64,000 nt of DNA from Lachnospiraceae bacterium (GTDB lineage Bacteria; Bacillota; Clostridia; Lachnospirales; Lachnospiraceae). Shown here in pieces: positions 55,242 to 63,625 of the stretch (its first letter is position 1; each line of letters opens with the position of its first letter). Under the pieces are notes generated by a model. The model saw only the letters and a program-made list of their open reading frames with translations, was not told the origin of the DNA and made no database searches. A program made the position numbers and the translations under genes. The stretch spans positions 1 to 64,000 of the forward strand of contig JAAUZE010000026.1 of the NCBI GenBank assembly GCA_014804755.1. The letters run 5' to 3'.

Positions 55242-56343
55242 AAGAGATCACCTGTCCTCTCACAAAGGTGTACCCGGCCATCGGATTGGCGGCAAAATAT
55301 TCCGTGATTTTTTCGTTGCGGTTACAGTAATCCTCGGCTTCTTTATGTGAGAGGCCGCGAGAAAGCAGGTGCCGGACGAATTGCTCCTTTTCTTCCTGAT
55401 CCATGCCGGAATGCCAATCATTGTATTTGATAAAATCATGCTTGACCGTCTCATAATCTGCACGCCGGGGCGTGACAAATTCTACCTTATCATTTACCCG
55501 CACATCGACATGGGTAAGTCCCAGCTTTTGCATCATATGAGCGGCTCTGATCGCAATCGCGTAATCCCGCCCCTGCATGGCAAGCTCGGTCTGCCAGTTT
55601 TTGGAAAGACCTTCATGACGGCACAAATCCTGATAGTCCATACCGTCAATATAAAGACCGCAGCATTCAAACTCCCTGTTGACATCCATGCAGACAACGT
55701 ATCCGCCCGGCTTTGCAAAGGCGATCATTTTCTGCAAAAAGGCGCCGGGATTATCCAAATGCCGTAATACCGCCTGACAGACCACGAAATCGTATCGGTT
55801 TTCGGCGGAATAGGCAAACACATCCTGACAAAGAAACGTGGCATTCATTCCCTGCTCCTCAAAAAGACATTTTCCCTTTTGAATAAGATCTTCCGCAAAA
55901 TCAATGCCCGTATACGTGCTTCCTTCGGGAAGATGGGGAAGCAGGAGCAGTCCCAGGAACCCGTAGCCGCATCCGCAGTCCAAAATGGAGACCGGACGCT
56001 CCACTTTCCAAACCTGTGAGACTAAAAAATGAACATAGTCGTCATTCCAATATGTTTTTCGCGTCCGTAAAAGAAAGTCCAGCTTCTGATTCCAAAAGTC
56101 TTTTGTCGCCGTTTGCTCCGGAACATACACTTCCCCGTCAAGCGGCTGTAATCCTAACAATTGATCCGTCGTTACCTGAAAATATTCCGACAGCAGCGGA
56201 AGGATCGTGATATCGGGCATGCTGCTCCCCGTTTCCCATTTGCTGACGGTCTGGAATGATACGCCGATGTTGTCCGCTAATTCCTGCTGTGTCACTTGTT
56301 TTTTTCTTCGCAGATCTGCGATGCGTAAGGTCAGATTTCCCAT
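55213..56343 (-). CDS. XRE-type HTH fused to SAM methyltransferase
   Basis: 376 residues. Residues 1-65 are a Cro/C1-type helix-turn-helix (VTQQELADNIGVSFQTVSKW). Residues about 95-265 are a class I methyltransferase with SAM motif ILDCGCGYGFLGLLLL and an acidic TGIDFAE. The rest is an alpha-rich C-terminus. Such fusions may regulate their own operon in response to a methylated or small-molecule ligand. It is the first gene of a Nudix/HAD operon. ATG 56343 follows GGAGGG. A palindromic stretch (GTCCGTTGTTCGGAC) lies near 56366-56381 in the promoter region and could be its operator. Confidence 0.9.
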   Translation of the reverse strand: MGNLTLRIADLRRKKQVTQQELADNIGVSFQTVSKWETGSSMPDITILPLLSEYFQVTTDQLLGLQPLDGEVYVPEQTATKDFWNQKLDFLLRTRKTYWNDDYVHFLVSQVWKVERPVSILDCGCGYGFLGLLLLPHLPEGSTYTGIDFAEDLIQKGKCLFEEQGMNATFLCQDVFAYSAENRYDFVVCQAVLRHLDNPGAFLQKMIAFAKPGGYVVCMDVNREFECCGLYIDGMDYQDLCRHEGLSKNWQTELAMQGRDYAIAIRAAHMMQKLGLTHVDVRVNDKVEFVTPRRADYETVKHDFIKYNDWHSGMDQEEKEQFVRHLLSRGLSHKEAEDYCNRNEKITEYFAANPMAGYTFVRGQVISYGKKAYPSD

Positions 56344-56525
56344 AATATACCCTCCATTCCCGCTCCGTCCGTTGTTCGGACTTGAGCGTACCCTTATTAT
56401 AGCAGAAAGGGTATACCTTGTATTCCGACAAAAAAGAGAATCCGTTCGCCTGTCAGGAGAAAAAGTAGACCTTTGGTATGGTTTTTATGGTACAATAATC
56501 TTAAAAGAAAACGGAGGCGCGCCCT

Positions 56526-59006
56526 ATGCAGAATCATGTCGAAACAGCCATAAAGCGGAAAAATCCAAAGGCAGAGACGGAGAAGTCCGATAGGATCATA
56601 AAAATTGACGGAAATACGATCAACATGGATGAAGGAACGGTTTACAGAGGGCTTGGCGTTGTGACGGGCAACAACTCCTCCCGCCTGCTGATGGACTACA
56701 AAACCGAGCATCCCGATGCGTATTGGGAGATCATGAGGCTGCTTTTTTTGCCCGATTACGGCGCGGGACTGACGCATATCAAGATCGAATTCGGCACGGA
56801 TGTCAATTCCTCATCGGGAACGGAGCCGTGCATCATGCGCTTTGCCGATGAAAAGGCGGACGTGACCAGAGGCGCAGGATTTATGTTTGCGGCTGATGCG
56901 CTCACCATCAATCCGGATATTACGGTTGATCTGCTCAGGTGGGGCGAGCCGAAATGGGTGACGGATGCGTTTTTACAGTCGCGGGAGCTGGGATTTGACG
57001 CGCGGTATCGGTGGTACAAGGCGGCGCTTGACGGCGCGTATGATCAATACGGCATGAAGTTTACCCATGTCAGCGCGGATGGGAATGAGACAGATCGGGT
57101 GGATACCGACTGGATCATTTATTTTGCGGACCGGCTGAAAAAAGAAACCGGCGGGCGCTATGATTACGGAACGATCAAGATCATTGCGTCGGACGAAGTC
57201 GGCTCTTGGAACATTGCCGATGAAATGATGTCGAACGAAAGGCTGCGGGATTCCGTTGACATTCTGGGCGGGCATTATCAAACGGAGGCAAGCGCAAACG
57301 CGAAAATACTCAACAAAGCCTACGGCAAGGAGATCTGGTATACCGAGGGGGTTGCTCCCACCAATATCGCGCGGCTTGCCGTCACAAGTAATGGCAGCGG
57401 CTTAAACGGGATCAATGGTGCGCTGGGCGTTTGCAACTGCGTGATCAACAGCTATTACAACGGAAACATGACGATGTACGAATATCAGCCTGCCGTGGCG
57501 GCGTATTATTCGTGCGTGAAATATTTTCCGAAGGCGCTTTTGAACGCCCAGACCCCTTGGAACGGCTATTATGAAGCGGACTGCGGAATATGGACGTCCG
57601 CGCATTTTACTCATTTTATTAAAAAAGGATGGAGATACGTGGACAGTGCCTGCTATGGGGACGGCAGGGAAGATCATTTTATCACGGATACGACCGACAA
57701 CTATATGACCGTTACAGATACCGAAACGGGGGACTACTCCGTTGTGATCTGCAATGACAGCGGGGAGGCGCGCCGGTATACATTGACCGTGGAACACATG
57801 AAGCGCGCGGACGCGCCTGTTACGATATGGGAGACGCGCGGGCCGGATGCGGGACAGGCTTACAATGAAAATTATTTCAGAAGGCTTGGGACGGAGTGCC
57901 CCGCAGAGGAGAACGGAGCTTGTTTCTATTCCGTTGAGGTGAAGCCTTATTCCCTTGTCACCGTCACGACGCTCGATCAGACGGCGGATATGTCCGTCCG
58001 CGACTGCGGCTATGAGGACGTTCCGCTTGCCATTCCCTATCGAGATGATTTTGCGTACGCCGGAGAATTTCTTGCAAAAAGAGGAAACGCCCCCCGTTAT
58101 ACGACGGATTACGGCGGCGCATTCGAGGTGGCGGAGGTGAACGGAAGCAACGTGCTCATGCAGATGATCGGCGCGAAAAACAAGCCGACCGACTGGAGAT
58201 TCCGGAGTACGCCGAATCCGATCACGTTTCTTGGGGATGACCGCTGGAGTGACTATTCCGTGCAAATCGAGTTCCTGTTTGCGGAGGCTGCCGCCGACAA
58301 TTATATATTATTGGGAAGCCGTCATCTGACGGCGGAGCTTCATGAGGAAACCGCGCAAAACGGATACGCTCTGCGCATTGCGCCTGACGGGAAGTGGGAG
58401 TTACAAAAGAACGCCGAAATCGTTGTCAGCGGATATGTCCAAAAGTTTGATTCTGCCGCATGGCACAGCGTAGCGGTCACAGTCGAAAAAAATACGGTAA
58501 CTGCCGCGATTGACGGAACAGACGTGGCGGAATATGCAGACGCTGCCCCCTTGAATCATTCGGGGCGGGTCGCGATCGGCAGCGGACTGTATCATAATCT
58601 TTTTTGCCATCTGAAAATATCCCCCGTCGGCAGCAGGCCCGTGGTGAGGAGGATGGACGATCATGATCCCCGCATCACCTATACGGGCAGCTGGGAGCGA
58701 ACGGTTCCTGACGGGTATCTTCATTTTAACCGTACCCGGTCAAAGGCGGTGGTAAATCGGGAAGCTCCCGAGGAAAAGAGCTTTGCGTTCTCTTTTCGGG
58801 GCAGCCGCTTTGCGCTGATCGGTCAGACGGAGACGGCGCAGCTTGACGTTTTTGTGGATGGGAAATTGTGGGAAGCGGCGGTCAGCATTCCGCGCGCGGA
58901 GGCAAGACAGTGTCATTACACGGCGGATATTGCGGATGGAGAACACAGCGTTACCGTGAAAGTGACGGGCGGTTCCTATGCGCTTGATGCGATAGAGTAT
59001 AAATAA
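56526..59006 (+). CDS. Glycoside hydrolase family 59-like galactosidase
   Basis: 826 residues. Resembles galactosylceramidase: N-terminal YRGLGVVTGNNSSRLL, IEFGTDVNSSSGTEP, acid/base E188 (DGNETDR) and nucleophile E274 (WYTEGVAP). The TIM barrel runs to about 350, a beta-sandwich to about 490, a concanavalin/LamG-like domain about 500-700 and a C-terminal domain to the end. No signal peptide is seen, so either it is cytoplasmic or export is unusual. Base composition is more GC-rich than flanking genes. Family assignment is by motif; natural substrate may be a beta-galactoside other than galactosylceramide. GGAGG precedes ATG 56526. Confidence 0.85.
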   Translation: MQNHVETAIKRKNPKAETEKSDRIIKIDGNTINMDEGTVYRGLGVVTGNNSSRLLMDYKTEHPDAYWEIMRLLFLPDYGAGLTHIKIEFGTDVNSSSGTEPCIMRFADEKADVTRGAGFMFAADALTINPDITVDLLRWGEPKWVTDAFLQSRELGFDARYRWYKAALDGAYDQYGMKFTHVSADGNETDRVDTDWIIYFADRLKKETGGRYDYGTIKIIASDEVGSWNIADEMMSNERLRDSVDILGGHYQTEASANAKILNKAYGKEIWYTEGVAPTNIARLAVTSNGSGLNGINGALGVCNCVINSYYNGNMTMYEYQPAVAAYYSCVKYFPKALLNAQTPWNGYYEADCGIWTSAHFTHFIKKGWRYVDSACYGDGREDHFITDTTDNYMTVTDTETGDYSVVICNDSGEARRYTLTVEHMKRADAPVTIWETRGPDAGQAYNENYFRRLGTECPAEENGACFYSVEVKPYSLVTVTTLDQTADMSVRDCGYEDVPLAIPYRDDFAYAGEFLAKRGNAPRYTTDYGGAFEVAEVNGSNVLMQMIGAKNKPTDWRFRSTPNPITFLGDDRWSDYSVQIEFLFAEAAADNYILLGSRHLTAELHEETAQNGYALRIAPDGKWELQKNAEIVVSGYVQKFDSAAWHSVAVTVEKNTVTAAIDGTDVAEYADAAPLNHSGRVAIGSGLYHNLFCHLKISPVGSRPVVRRMDDHDPRITYTGSWERTVPDGYLHFNRTRSKAVVNREAPEEKSFAFSFRGSRFALIGQTETAQLDVFVDGKLWEAAVSIPRAEARQCHYTADIADGEHSVTVKVTGGSYALDAIEYK

Positions 59007-59140
59007 TCAGTTGCCATATCCTCAAGTTCCTCAATGGTATTCGTGTTGCAAATATCATTTGCTTAAGGTATGATATAAAAATATAAGAGTAAATTTACTG
59101 ATGAGGGGAATGCTGATAAGAAACGGAAGGGATTGATTTT

Positions 59141-59314
59141 ATGGCTGTGGCATTAAAAGAAGATTATCAGAGGGTTTTGGACGAACAGAAAAAAGAAGTC
59201 CGTGAGCTTGTAATGGCAGGATTGGAACAGATAAAAGAGGGGAAGACAAAAGACTTTAATACTGTATGTGACAGATTGGAGAAGAAATACAGGGATGAGG
59301 CAATATCAAATTAG
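59141..59314 (+). CDS. Antitoxin-like small protein
   Basis: 57 residues, highly charged and helical (LKEDYQRVLDEQKKEVRELV). GGAAGGG precedes ATG 59141. It overlaps by 20 bases the start of a broken RelE/ParE-type toxin gene, the usual arrangement of a type II toxin-antitoxin pair. The small size and charge fit an antitoxin lacking a recognisable DNA-binding domain. Function after loss of its toxin is uncertain. Confidence 0.7.
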   Translation: MAVALKEDYQRVLDEQKKEVRELVMAGLEQIKEGKTKDFNTVCDRLEKKYRDEAISN

Positions 59315-59484
59315 GATTACGGAGCTGGCAGAGGCGGATTTAGAAAATGCTGGCGATTATATTGCCTATGAATTATAAGATTTATTATGTAATTGATAGT
59401 GACACCATTTACATAGTTAGAATTTTGCATATGCTGGTCGATAGTAAAGCATGGCTTTATCGTACATTTGGATTGAAAAGCTGA
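59295..59484 (+). pseudogene. ParE/RelE-type toxin with internal deletion
   Basis: The N-terminal part reads MRQYQIRITELAEADLENAG (27 codons) and stops at 59376-59378; the C-terminal part (IYYVIDSDTIYIVRILH, from 59380) follows in another frame to the stop at 59482-59484. About 40-50 middle residues of the family are missing. The toxin is therefore dead, leaving its antitoxin. Confidence 0.8.
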
Positions 59485-59575
59485 ATGATGCCATGTGATA
59501 CCTATATGATACCCGTTTACTCTGAAACTCAAAATAATATGGAAAAGATCTATTTTAGAAAGAGGAGAGACGAGC

Positions 59576-60274
59576 ATGGAATATCGGTATAGCCCGAGAG
59601 CGAATTATGAAGATCTTGCGAGCGGCCGCGTGCTGTATCACGTTAAGAATATTGCGAATTTTCCGGTGCGCCTGCAGGCGGAGATTTATTGCAGGGCAAA
59701 ACAGTACCTGCCTCAGAAAACCGGATTGACGATCTATGACCCTTGCTGCGGCGGGGGCGGATCGCTTGCGACGCTTGGGTTTCTTTTTAATGAGGAGATC
59801 GACAGTCTGATCGGAAGCGACATCGATCCGGAAATGGTTTCCTGCGCGGAGAAAAATCTTTTCCTGCTGTCAAAAGAAGGACTTGCCGGGAGAAAAAAAG
59901 AACTGGAACAGTTTTACCGTGAATATCAGAAGGAATCCCACCTTGGCGCGATCGACAGCGCAGCGCGGCTTGAAAAGCTGCTGGTGCATGCGATAGAGAC
60001 AGAGGTGTTGACCGCAGACTGCACGAAATCGCTGCCGGACAGGAAAACGGATCTTGTGATCACAGACGTTCCGTATGGGAATCTCGCGGAGTGGAACGAC
60101 ACGGACGCGTCCTCTTTGGAGGCGATGCTTGCACAGATTTATGAAATTGCGCAGGCGCATACGATCCTCGCGGTCTGCATGGACAAAAAACAGAAGATCC
60201 ACAGTGAAAAATGGCAGCGCCTTGAGCGGGAGAACGTCGGAAAACGAAGATTTGAAATTTTAAGGAAGCGCTGA
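59576..60274 (+). CDS. AviRa-like 23S rRNA methyltransferase
   Basis: 232 residues. Resembles AviRa, which methylates G2535 of 23S rRNA and gives resistance to avilamycin/evernimicin. Signature parts are IYDPCCGGGGSLATLG (SAM site), GSDIDPEMVSCA and VITDVPYGNLAEW (DxPY). The N-terminus MEYRYSPRANYEDLASG is typical. ATG 59576 follows GAGGAGAG. Resistance is not certain; close relatives may act on other sites. It is followed by a structured leader ahead of aspS. Confidence 0.85.
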   Translation: MEYRYSPRANYEDLASGRVLYHVKNIANFPVRLQAEIYCRAKQYLPQKTGLTIYDPCCGGGGSLATLGFLFNEEIDSLIGSDIDPEMVSCAEKNLFLLSKEGLAGRKKELEQFYREYQKESHLGAIDSAARLEKLLVHAIETEVLTADCTKSLPDRKTDLVITDVPYGNLAEWNDTDASSLEAMLAQIYEIAQAHTILAVCMDKKQKIHSEKWQRLERENVGKRRFEILRKR

Positions 60275-60490
60275 TGAAAGCGGATGAGAGCGTTTCCAAA
60301 AAAACATTGACGCATCCGGAGTGGCGTGCTACAATCACGGAAAGGCGAACAAGTTCGCTTGGCAAGGATTTGCGCTGGCGCACAAACCAGCAAGCATCCG
60401 CAGCAGGGATGAACAGATTGCAAGACAAGAGGGTTGCTATGAAATCTTGGACATATTCTTTTTTGAACTTGAATAGGGACGACGATCGGT

Positions 60491-60619
60491 AGCGCTTGTA
60501 TCATGAGATCACTCATAGGTACAAGCGCTTATCGTGTTGTACCTATGTGGAACTGAAATGAAAGACCACATTGGGTAAAAGGAACTTGAAAAAGTACATT
60601 TCCCGATGTGGTCTTTTTT
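60491..60619 (+). promoter_or_regulatory. Structured leader upstream of aspS with alternative hairpins
   Basis: Hairpin A (AGCGCTTGTA 60491-60500 with TACAAGCGCT 60520-60529) and hairpin B (CATAGGTAC 60514-60522 with GTACCTATG 60539-60547) share bases 60520-60522, so only one can form. They are followed by a terminator: AAAGACCACAT (60561-60571) with ATGTGGTCTTT (60606-60616) and a T-run. AspS starts 40 bases later. This may be an attenuator, or simply a terminator of the AviRa-like gene. No T-box motifs seen. Confidence 0.5.
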
Positions 60620-60658
60620 GATTTCTGTGAAAGAATAATAAAAGAGGAGGAAAAAAAG

Positions 60659-62506
60659 ATGCAGGGAAGAACACATCATTGCGGGCAGCTTCGGCTGGAG
60701 CACGCGGGGCAGGAGGTAAAACTCGTCGGATGGTATGAAAATTTAAGAAGGGTAAGCAAAAATTTAGGCTTTTTAGTCCTGCGGGATTTTTACGGTACAA
60801 CGCAGATTGTTGTGGAGACCGAAGAGATGATGGAGCAGGTAAGCGGCATCCATTATGAATCGACGATAGAGGTGATCGGCGTTGTGCGCGAAAGAAGCGC
60901 GAAAAATTCAGAGACAGCGACAGGGGAGATCGAGGTGGTCCCGAGCAAGATCACACTGCTCGGGAAGTGTCGTTTTCAGGAATTGCCGTTTCCAATCAGG
61001 CGCTCCAAGGAGGCCGATGAAAATGTGCGGCTGAAATACCGTTATTTGGATTTAAGAAATCCTGAGGTAAAGGAAAAAATGATTTTACGGAGCAAGTTCA
61101 TAGCAAAACTCCGGGAAGAAATGATCGCGCATGAGTTCATGGAGATCACAACGCCGATACTGACCTGTTCCTCCCCCGAGGGAGCGAGGGACTATCTGGT
61201 TCCGGCGAGAAATCATCCGGGGAAATTTTATGCGCTGCCGCAGGCACCGCAGCAGTTCAAGCAGCTTTTGATGGCATCGGGCTTTGACCGCTATTTTCAG
61301 ATTGCGCCCTGTTTTCGGGATGAGGATGCAAGGGCGGACCGCTCTCCGGGAGAATTCTATCAATTGGATATGGAGATGGCGTTCGCTTCGCAGGAGGATG
61401 TCTTTGCGGTCATAGAGGAGATATTGCCGCCGGTCTTTGCCGAATACGGTATTTATTCCGAGGTATCGAAGCCGCCCTTTGTGCGGATACCCTATGCGGA
61501 AGCGATGGAGCGTTACGGCTCGGACAAACCGGATCTGCGGATCAATCTCATCGTGCAGGACGCCACGGAGGCGCTTGCGGACTGCGGCTTCGCACCGTTT
61601 GCGGGAGCATGCGACAATCCGTCAGAGGAGAGCGGATCCGCAGGGGCATGTGACAAGCCGGAGGAGAATAACGCATTTGCGGGAGTATGCATCAAGGCGG
61701 TTGTGGCGGGCGGCTTCACCGGAACAAGAAAGCAGATTGACGAAATCTGTGCTGAAGTAGAGATGGTAAGCGGGCAGAAAGCCTATTGGTTCCGTTTGGA
61801 CGAGAACGGTGAGCCGGTCGGCGGGATTGCAAAATTTGTTAAGGAAAAGAAAGAAGCGGTGAGCCGTCGGCTTTCCTTAAAAAACGGCGATCTGGTAATG
61901 CTCTGCGCCGGGGCGCGAAAGACCGCCCAAAAAACAGCGGGCGTCATCTGCAGAGCGGTCGGAAACCGCTTTGATGCGTACAAAAAGAAGGATTGCTATG
62001 AATTTTGCTGGATCGTGGATTTTCCGATGTATGAGATCGGGGAGGAATCGGGGGAACTGGAATTTTGTCATAATCCTTTTTCCATGCCTCAGATTGCGGC
62101 AGGCGGCATGCATGCGGAAGAGATAGACGCGATGGATCCGCTTGAGATTCTCGCATACCAATTTGATCTTGTATGTAACGGCGTGGAGCTGTCGTCCGGT
62201 GCGGTTCGCAATCATGACCCTGAGCTGATGATCAAAATGTTTGAAAAGGTCGGGCTGAAGGAGGAAGATGTGAAAGCGAAGTTCCCTGCCATGTATCATG
62301 CCTTTTGTTACGGCGCGCCGCCGCACGCGGGCGTTGCGCCCGGAATTGAGCGCATGATCATGCTGATCTCCGGCGAAGAAAGCATTCGTGAAGTAATCCC
62401 ATTCCCGATGAATAAGCATGCGCAGGATGTGATGATGGGCGCGCCCGCCTCTGTGGACGAAAAACAGCTTAGGGAGGTTCATATCAAATGCATCGAAAGG
62501 GCATAA
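60659..62506 (+). CDS. aspS: Aspartyl-tRNA synthetase
   Basis: 615 residues, bacterial type. N-terminal OB-fold anticodon domain (LGFLVLRDFYGTTQIVVE); class II motif 1 near EITTPILTCSSPEGARDYL; motif 2 FRDEDARADRSPGEFYQLD; motif 3 PGIERMIMLIS; a bacterial GAD insert at about 290-420. That insert carries a tandem 13-residue repeat (AGACDNPSEESGS, AGACDKPEENNAF, AGVC) coded by 39-bp units at 61601-61690, not typical of AspS. ATG 60659 follows AGGAGG; an in-frame upstream extension overlaps the terminator. Confidence 0.95.
   Translation: MQGRTHHCGQLRLEHAGQEVKLVGWYENLRRVSKNLGFLVLRDFYGTTQIVVETEEMMEQVSGIHYESTIEVIGVVRERSAKNSETATGEIEVVPSKITLLGKCRFQELPFPIRRSKEADENVRLKYRYLDLRNPEVKEKMILRSKFIAKLREEMIAHEFMEITTPILTCSSPEGARDYLVPARNHPGKFYALPQAPQQFKQLLMASGFDRYFQIAPCFRDEDARADRSPGEFYQLDMEMAFASQEDVFAVIEEILPPVFAEYGIYSEVSKPPFVRIPYAEAMERYGSDKPDLRINLIVQDATEALADCGFAPFAGACDNPSEESGSAGACDKPEENNAFAGVCIKAVVAGGFTGTRKQIDEICAEVEMVSGQKAYWFRLDENGEPVGGIAKFVKEKKEAVSRRLSLKNGDLVMLCAGARKTAQKTAGVICRAVGNRFDAYKKKDCYEFCWIVDFPMYEIGEESGELEFCHNPFSMPQIAAGGMHAEEIDAMDPLEILAYQFDLVCNGVELSSGAVRNHDPELMIKMFEKVGLKEEDVKAKFPAMYHAFCYGAPPHAGVAPGIERMIMLISGEESIREVIPFPMNKHAQDVMMGAPASVDEKQLREVHIKCIERA
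61601..61690 (+). repeat. 39-bp tandem repeat inside aspS
   Basis: Two full imperfect units (61601-61639 and 61640-61678) and 12 bases of a third. It keeps the frame and adds 13-residue units to the GAD domain. Confidence 0.8.
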
Positions 62507-62829
62507 CTTACGAAAATGTAAGATGATTCTATTGCGTGCGCCACACTGTTTTTATATGATGGACACAAAAACAGACAGACCGGAAGCGGAAGATTAAGAA
62601 GAAACTAATGAAAATTTAACCATTCTTTCATGTTTCTTTGCTAAATATTAAAAAATTCTGTATATAATAACCATGTCAGCACAGGGGTAATCTTAACGCT
62701 TTCTTTACATTTTTCTTTACCGCTTTCTTAACCTGCGGCGGATAGGATATTCCTATCCGATCGCAGGGAGGCATACTGCGTTTTGCAATTGCCGGGATGA
62801 GTGGCAGGGAATGAACAAAGGAGACGGAT
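62507..62829. other. Gap between aspS and PAP2 gene
   Basis: No gene. A TATAAT-like box lies near 62663 with a TTGCTA 19 bases before it (weak promoter). A palindrome CGGATAGGA-TAT-TCCTATCCG (62739-62759), extended by outer CCTGCG/CGCAGG, sits about 70 bp before the start. Confidence 0.45.
62739..62759. promoter_or_regulatory. Perfect palindrome upstream of the PAP2 gene
   Basis: CGGATAGGA-TAT-TCCTATCCG, nine paired bases, with outer pairing CCTGCG/CGCAGG at 62732-62737 and 62762-62767. Operator or leader hairpin; no T-run. Confidence 0.45.
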
Positions 62830-63537
62830 ATGCAAAAAAAGAATCATATCGTGCCGCCGGTCATGTGGATCGCAGTCATTCTCACGCTTGCCGTAAACGG
62901 GATTGTCTATTACGGCGCAAGGATGCTGACAGCGGAGTGGTTTCATTATGACCTGACGAATAGAGTGGAAGAGAAGATTCCGTTTCTTCCGTGGACCATT
63001 CTCATTTATTGGGGCTGCTATCTGTTTTGGATCGTCAACTATGCGATCGGCTGCAGGCGGGAGAGGGAAGAAGCGTTTCGCTTCATGAGCGCGGATATTT
63101 TGGCGAAGCTCGTGTGCCTGATCTGTTTTTTGGCGTTTCCGACAACAAATGTCAGACCGGTCATAGAGGGGCACTCCCTATGGGAGGAATTGATGCGTCT
63201 GCTGTATGAGGTGGATGCGGCGGACAATCTTTTTCCTTCGATTCATTGCCTGACGAGCTGGCTGTGCGTGATCGCGGTGCGCGAAAATGAAAAGATACCG
63301 AAATGGTATCGGGTAGTATCCGTGTTGATCGCGCTCAGTATCTGTGTATCCACCCTGACGACGAAGCAGCATGTGATCGTAGACGGGATAGCGGGTGTGC
63401 TGCTGGCGGAAGGAAGTTATTTTTTTGCGAAAAAGATCGGGTTTTCAAAGTGGTACGGCGACAGCGTTACGACCCTGTATGAGAGGCTTGCAGTAAGAGG
63501 AGCGCGGCGTGGAAAAGAGAATGAAACTGCAGAATGA
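62830..63537 (+). CDS. PAP2-family membrane phosphatase
   Basis: 235 residues with about six membrane segments. The PAP2 signatures are FPSIHCLTSW (with the catalytic His) and TKQHVIVDGIAG; the first lipid-binding motif is weak. Likely a lipid or undecaprenyl phosphate phosphatase in the membrane. ATG 62830 follows AAAGGAG. Its last 29 bases overlap the VTT gene in another frame. Confidence 0.88.
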   Translation: MQKKNHIVPPVMWIAVILTLAVNGIVYYGARMLTAEWFHYDLTNRVEEKIPFLPWTILIYWGCYLFWIVNYAIGCRREREEAFRFMSADILAKLVCLICFLAFPTTNVRPVIEGHSLWEELMRLLYEVDAADNLFPSIHCLTSWLCVIAVRENEKIPKWYRVVSVLIALSICVSTLTTKQHVIVDGIAGVLLAEGSYFFAKKIGFSKWYGDSVTTLYERLAVRGARRGKENETAE

Positions 63538-63625
63538 AGAAAGCGGCGTGGAAAAGAAAATGAAACTGCGGAATGAAGGAAGCGGCGTGGAAAAGAGAAT
63601 GAAACCGCAGAATGAGGAAAGCACC
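63509..63625 (+). repeat. Three 39-bp tandem repeats across the PAP2/VTT junction
   Basis: Units 63509-63547, 63548-63586 and 63587-63625, nearly identical (a few substitutions). They code for repeats VEKRMKLQNEESG in the VTT protein and contain the PAP2 stop in the first unit. Confidence 0.85.

Noticed and set aside
57402-58265. Long minus-strand frame in the GH59-like gene
   Set aside because: Mirror frame of a GC-rich gene; the plus-strand protein has clear catalytic motifs.
60274-60492. 72-codon frame overlapping the AviRa-like stop
   Set aside because: No ribosome site beyond the overlap, odd low-similarity sequence and it runs into a hairpin; not supported as a gene.
60491-60619. T-box leader for aspS
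   Set aside because: No AGAGAGCC-type or UGGN-ACC-type conserved blocks found; structure differs.
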